Shown: positions 60,580 through 64,000 of the stretch, one piece after another
Position numbering within the stretch: position 1 is the stretch's first letter
Layout: every line of letters starts with the position of its first letter
From: Limnohabitans sp. MMS-10A-192
GTDB lineage: Bacteria; Pseudomonadota; Gammaproteobacteria; Burkholderiales; Burkholderiaceae_C
Reading direction: 5' to 3'
DNA length: 64,000 nt
NCBI RefSeq assembly: GCF_003063335.1
Contig: NZ_NERX01000002.1
Coordinates: 248,001-312,000 of the forward strand
Notes under the pieces: model-generated
The model's database searches: none
Seen by the model: only the letters and a program-made list of their open reading frames with translations
What the model was told of the DNA's origin: nothing
Position numbers and translations under genes: made by a program

Positions 60580-61182
60580 TCAGGGTTTGGGCGCCAGCAC
60601 GCCGCGCACGCGGCCTTCCAGCAGATAAATGCCGCTCCTGCTGTCGAAGTTCAGCGTGAGTGCGGTGAAGACGTCTTTGTCGCGGGTGATTTCCACCGGG
60701 TCAGATGACAGCAGTCGATCTTGTTTGGCCAGCGCCACCAAGCGCTCGCCACGCAATTCGGTGCGTGGTGATTGGGCGTCGGCCAAGCGAATGGCTTGTG
60801 CATTGCCCACCAAAGTCACGCGCTCACCATCGCCCGTGGCGATGCCCGCTTGGGCTTTGGCGTGGACTTTCACACCTGTTTCGCTCTCGGAGTAGACGCG
60901 TACATGGTCGATGTGCATCTCGTCCACATTGGGAAAGTGACGGCCTTTGTCACCCAGCACCTCGCGTGTCATGCGACCCGTGGTGTCAAAGGATTTGACC
61001 GAGAAGTTTTCCAGTCGGTAGTCCGGCTCTTGGCGCGCGGGCTTGTTTTCATCGGCATAGACCATGGCCGGCATGCTGCGCACCAGCCACCAGCTGCCCA
61101 GCGCCAAAAATCCCATCAAGATCAGAGGCAGGTACAAGGACAGCCGATCCAGCATTCGGCGAAACAGGCCGATTGCCCTCAT
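60580..61182 (-). CDS. lptC: LPS export protein LptC
   Basis: A 200-residue inner-membrane-anchored periplasmic protein with one membrane helix (LYLPLILMGFLALGSWWLV) and an OstA-like beta-jellyroll (PDYRLENFSVKSFDTTGRM, VEITRDKDVFTALTLNFD). It hands LPS from LptBFG to LptA. It overlaps kdsC by four bases. LptA and LptB genes are not downstream within the window. Confidence 0.93.
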   Translation of the reverse strand: MRAIGLFRRMLDRLSLYLPLILMGFLALGSWWLVRSMPAMVYADENKPARQEPDYRLENFSVKSFDTTGRMTREVLGDKGRHFPNVDEMHIDHVRVYSESETGVKVHAKAQAGIATGDGERVTLVGNAQAIRLADAQSPRTELRGERLVALAKQDRLLSSDPVEITRDKDVFTALTLNFDSRSGIYLLEGRVRGVLAPKP

Positions 61183-61757
61183 GCCGAGGCCCCTTTGTGC
61201 GCGTTCACGCCCACCTGCGCGAGCAAGTTCGCGTAGTGGCCACCGGCCACCAGCAGCAGGTCACACAAGGCACGGGCTGCGCCTTCGCCACCCCGTTCGG
61301 TGGTGATGTGGTGGGCAATGGCCTTGGCTTGTGCGTGACCGTTGGCGGGCGAGCAAGCAAAAGCCACGCGCTGCATGACGGGCAAGTCGGGCCAGTCATC
61401 GCCCATGGCGGCGGCTTGTGACCAGCTCAGTCCTAAATCTTTCAAGAAGTCTTCGGCGGCAGGGCGTTTGTCTTCGGTGCCAAAACGGGCGTGCGTGATG
61501 CCCAGGGCTTTGAGGCGCAGGCGCAGCGGCGCCGAGTCGCGACCGGTGATGACCACTGGCGTGATGCCCGCTTGCTGCAAGAGCTTGAGGCCTTGGCCAT
61601 CCAGGGTGCTGAAGCGTTTGAGCGTTTCGCCAGATTCTGAAAAGTACAGACCGCCGTCGGTCAGCACGCCATCGACGTCGAAGAAAACCACACGGATGCC
61701 CTGCGCCTGCAGCAGCAATTCGGGTGCGTAGTTCAGGGCTGGGATCAAGGCCTGCAT
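61179..61757 (-). CDS. kdsC: 3-deoxy-D-manno-octulosonate 8-phosphate phosphatase KdsC
   Basis: A 192-residue HAD phosphatase lacking a cap domain. The catalytic pair is Asp27/Asp29 in VVFFDVDGVLTDGGL, and later motifs are VITGRDSAPL (motif II) and GDDWPDLPVM (motif IV). It releases phosphate from KDO-8-P in LPS core synthesis. It lies between kdsD and lptC, one base after the former. Confidence 0.95.
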   Translation of the reverse strand: MQALIPALNYAPELLLQAQGIRVVFFDVDGVLTDGGLYFSESGETLKRFSTLDGQGLKLLQQAGITPVVITGRDSAPLRLRLKALGITHARFGTEDKRPAAEDFLKDLGLSWSQAAAMGDDWPDLPVMQRVAFACSPANGHAQAKAIAHHITTERGGEGAARALCDLLLVAGGHYANLLAQVGVNAHKGASA

Positions 61758-61758
61758 G

Positions 61759-62736
61759 TCAGATCACCTTCGCACGCATCAGGTCGTTGGTGTTGATGGC
61801 ACCGCACAGGCGGCCTGCATCGTCCACCACCAGGATGCTGGTGATGCGGTGCAGCTCCATCATCTCGGCTGCTTCCACGGCCAGCGCTTCGGCGGCGATC
61901 GTGCGGGGCTGCGCGTGCATGACATCGCTGGCTTTGAGGCTGCGCAGGTCGTCTCCCTTTTCGATCAAGCGACGCAAGTCACCGTCGGTGAACACGCCCA
62001 GCACGCGGCCATCGGCATCGACCACCGATGAGGCGCCCAAGCCTTTGCGGCTCATCTCGCGCATCAGGTCCGAGAAACTGGCCTGCGGGCCCACGCGGGG
62101 CACTTCATCACCTTGGCGCATCACATCGCTCACATGGGTCAGCAGCTTGCGGCCCAAGGAGCCGCCGGGGTGCGAGCGGGCAAAGTCTTCGGGCTTGAAG
62201 CCGCGTGCATCGAGCAGGGCCACGGCCAGGGCATCGCCCATGGCCAGCTGCGCTGTGGTGCTGGCGGTGGGGGCCAGGTTCAGAGGGCAAGCTTCTTTTT
62301 CGACCGAGGTGTCCAACACCACGTCGGCATGGCGTGCCAGTGACGAGCTCAGGCCACCGGTCATGGCGATCAAGGGCACGCCTTGGCGCTTGAGCACAGG
62401 CAAGATGGCGACCAGCTCGTCGCTTTCGCCACTGTTGGAGATGCCCAGCACCAGATCCACCGCTTTGATCATGCCCAGGTCGCCGTGGCTCGCTTCGCCC
62501 GGGTGGACAAACATGGCGGGCGTGCCGGTGGAGGCGAGTGTGGCCGCGATCTTGCGGCCGATGTGTCCGCTCTTGCCCATGCCGGTGACCACCACGCGGC
62601 CCTGCACGCCGAGCATCATGTCCACGGCTTGAAGGAAGCGTTCATCGAGCCGGTCTTTGAGGGTCAGCAGCGCTGCGGCTTCGATGTCGAGGGTCTCGCG
62701 GGCGAGCTGAAGGGTTTGTGCATTGTGAGCGGGCAT
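61759..62736 (-). CDS. kdsD: Arabinose-5-phosphate isomerase KdsD
   Basis: A 325-residue enzyme with an N-terminal SIS sugar isomerase domain (VVTGMGKSGHIGRKIAATLA, GISNSGESDELV) and two C-terminal CBS domains (from about residue 210). It makes D-arabinose 5-phosphate, the KDO precursor, from ribulose 5-phosphate. It is first gene of the kdsD-kdsC-lptC set and divergent from the Kef-type antiporter gene. Confidence 0.96.
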   Translation of the reverse strand: MPAHNAQTLQLARETLDIEAAALLTLKDRLDERFLQAVDMMLGVQGRVVVTGMGKSGHIGRKIAATLASTGTPAMFVHPGEASHGDLGMIKAVDLVLGISNSGESDELVAILPVLKRQGVPLIAMTGGLSSSLARHADVVLDTSVEKEACPLNLAPTASTTAQLAMGDALAVALLDARGFKPEDFARSHPGGSLGRKLLTHVSDVMRQGDEVPRVGPQASFSDLMREMSRKGLGASSVVDADGRVLGVFTDGDLRRLIEKGDDLRSLKASDVMHAQPRTIAAEALAVEAAEMMELHRITSILVVDDAGRLCGAINTNDLMRAKVI

Positions 62737-62855
62737 GGGGCCATTTTATCGGTCGACGTGGCGGGGCGTTGTCGCTGCGTTTCGCCGGGCTGAAAGACCT
62801 TGCGCGCCGAGCGCCGACTCATGGATTTTTCACGCGGGCTTGGTACCATCCAAGC

Positions 62856-64000
62856 ATGAGCGCTCTTGAATTGACACTGCTGTATTTGCTGGCCGCCGTT
62901 TTGGGCGTGGTGGCATGCCGCATGCTCAAGTTGCCCCCCATGTTGGGTTATCTGGCCGTGGGTGTGGTGATTGGCCCGAATGCGCTGGCATTGGCGCAAA
63001 ACTCCGAAGGCGTGAAGCACTTGGCCGAGTTCGGCGTGGTGTTCCTGATGTTCGTCATTGGCCTGGAGTTCAACTTGCCCAAGCTGCGCTCGATGCGCAA
63101 ACATGTGTTCGGGCTGGGTCTGCTGCAGGTGGTTTTGACCTTGGTGATCGTGACCTTGGCCTCCTTGTTCGTCGCAACCCTGGCGCCAACCCTTTGGAAA
63201 ATGGAATGGCATACCGCGCTGGCCCTGTCCAGCGCCATGGCCATGAGCAGCACGGCCATTGTGGTCAAGTTGATCGCTGATCGGCTGGAGCTTGAATCCG
63301 AGCATGGCAAACGCGTGATGGGCGTTTTGCTCTTTCAAGATTTGGCGGTGGTGCCGCTGATTGTGATGATTCCCGCGCTGGGTGCACCGGCTGAAGAGAT
63401 GTTCAGTGCTTTGCTCGCGGCAGGCGCCAAGGCCGCGGTCCTGATCACCTTGCTGATGACGGGCGGCCAACGCGTGATGCGCTGGTGGCTCACCTTGGTG
63501 GCCAGGCGCAAAAGCGAAGAGCTGTTTGTGCTGAACCTTTTGCTGGTCACGTTGGGGCTGGCCTGGATCACAGAGCTGGCCGGTTTGAGCTTGGCGCTGG
63601 GTGCTTTCATTGCCGGCATGCTGATCTCCGAGACCGAATACAAACACCAGGTGGAGTTGGACATCCGGCCGTTCCACGACGTGTTGTTGGGGCTTTTCTT
63701 CATCACCATTGGCATGCTGTTGGACTGGCACATCGTGATCGAGCGTTGGCCCTTGGTGGCGGTGCTCACCGTTTTGCCGGTGCTCTTCAAGCTGGTGTTG
63801 GTGACCGCGTTGGCCAAGCTGACCGGGGCCACGCAAGGGGTAGCCCTGCGCACAGGTTTGTATTTGGCGCAAGCGGGTGAGTTCGGTTTTGTGCTGCTCA
63901 CCCTGGGCTCGCAGCACCAGTTGATTCCACCCGCCTTGCTCAATCCGGTGTTGGCCAGCATGGTGTTGTCGATGTTGGCCACGCCCTTCATCATCCTGCA
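62856..64000 (+). CDS. Kef-type monovalent cation:proton antiporter (CPA2), N-terminal part
   Basis: The first 381 codons of a CPA2 transporter are visible; the gene continues past the right edge. The start is MSALELTLLYLLAAVLGVVA. About eleven membrane segments are present, with HLAEFGVVFLMFVIGLEFN and AMSSTAIVVKLI, and the ion-binding region LLFQDLAVVPL. The TrkA-N (KTN) domain expected in KefB/KefC would lie beyond the window. It is divergent from kdsD, a common Burkholderiales arrangement. Confidence 0.93.
   Translation, partial: MSALELTLLYLLAAVLGVVACRMLKLPPMLGYLAVGVVIGPNALALAQNSEGVKHLAEFGVVFLMFVIGLEFNLPKLRSMRKHVFGLGLLQVVLTLVIVTLASLFVATLAPTLWKMEWHTALALSSAMAMSSTAIVVKLIADRLELESEHGKRVMGVLLFQDLAVVPLIVMIPALGAPAEEMFSALLAAGAKAAVLITLLMTGGQRVMRWWLTLVARRKSEELFVLNLLLVTLGLAWITELAGLSLALGAFIAGMLISETEYKHQVELDIRPFHDVLLGLFFITIGMLLDWHIVIERWPLVAVLTVLPVLFKLVLVTALAKLTGATQGVALRTGLYLAQAGEFGFVLLTLGSQHQLIPPALLNPVLASMVLSMLATPFIIL

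Overview
This window is high-GC, densely packed chromosomal DNA from a betaproteobacterium, most likely a member of the Comamonadaceae (Burkholderiales) such as Limnohabitans, Rhodoferax or a relative. That placement is an inference. It rests on overall protein resemblance, the kdsD-kdsC-lptC, ksgA-surA-lptD and metX-metW arrangements, the Bug-type (TctC) receptor, and family-typical REP-like palindromes. I see no rRNA, tRNA, CRISPR array, prophage or insertion sequence.

Left part (1-17.7 kb), mainly housekeeping: partial transketolase; murU and pepP; a MOSC protein; malic enzyme fused to a phosphotransacetylase domain; a secreted T1/Sa-type ribonuclease with its barstar-like inhibitor, whose C-terminal tail appears displaced by one base; ksgA-surA-lptD on the minus strand, divergent from amgK-rsmE; an MFS transporter; and an M20 peptidase/lipase pair.

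Centre (17.8-33.8 kb), the main accessory feature: a complete aerobic carbon monoxide oxidation locus. A heme-PAS/LytTR regulator of the RcoM type precedes coxM-coxS-coxL (FAD, 2Fe-2S and Mo/Cu subunits; CoxL carries the form I motif AYRCSFR) and the maturation genes coxG, coxD, coxE and coxF. A MocA-like cofactor cytidylyltransferase, a 2OG-oxygenase-like protein, an unrecognised membrane protein, a second XdhC/CoxI protein and a second, Tat-exported molybdenum hydroxylase (IorAB type) follow on the same strand. The CoxF protein ends in a tail with three Cys-Cys pairs, which may be copper-related.

33.0-38.8 kb (minus strand): a tetronate (threonate/erythronate) catabolic operon, tctC-ltnD-otnK-otnC-otnI, interrupted by REP-like palindromes and followed by a TSUP permease. 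38.8-47.5 kb: small exported proteins, NIPSNAP, a universal stress protein, cytochrome b561 with two YceI proteins, a DODA-type dioxygenase divergent from a LysR regulator, and a succinate-semialdehyde-type dehydrogenase.

47.6-64 kb: phoX with a good Pho box, a monohaem cytochrome c, a Blc lipocalin, a GntR/FadR regulator with a dehydrogenase-like SDR lacking the catalytic Tyr/Lys, a flavin hydroxylase/DUF2783/VOC operon, metX-metW behind a SAM-II riboswitch and terminator, a GDT1-type cation exporter, amtB with sigma-54/NtrC-like sites, a Gly-rich RRM protein with a hairpin at its probable mRNA 5' end, and the LPS genes kdsD-kdsC-lptC divergent from a partial Kef-type antiporter.
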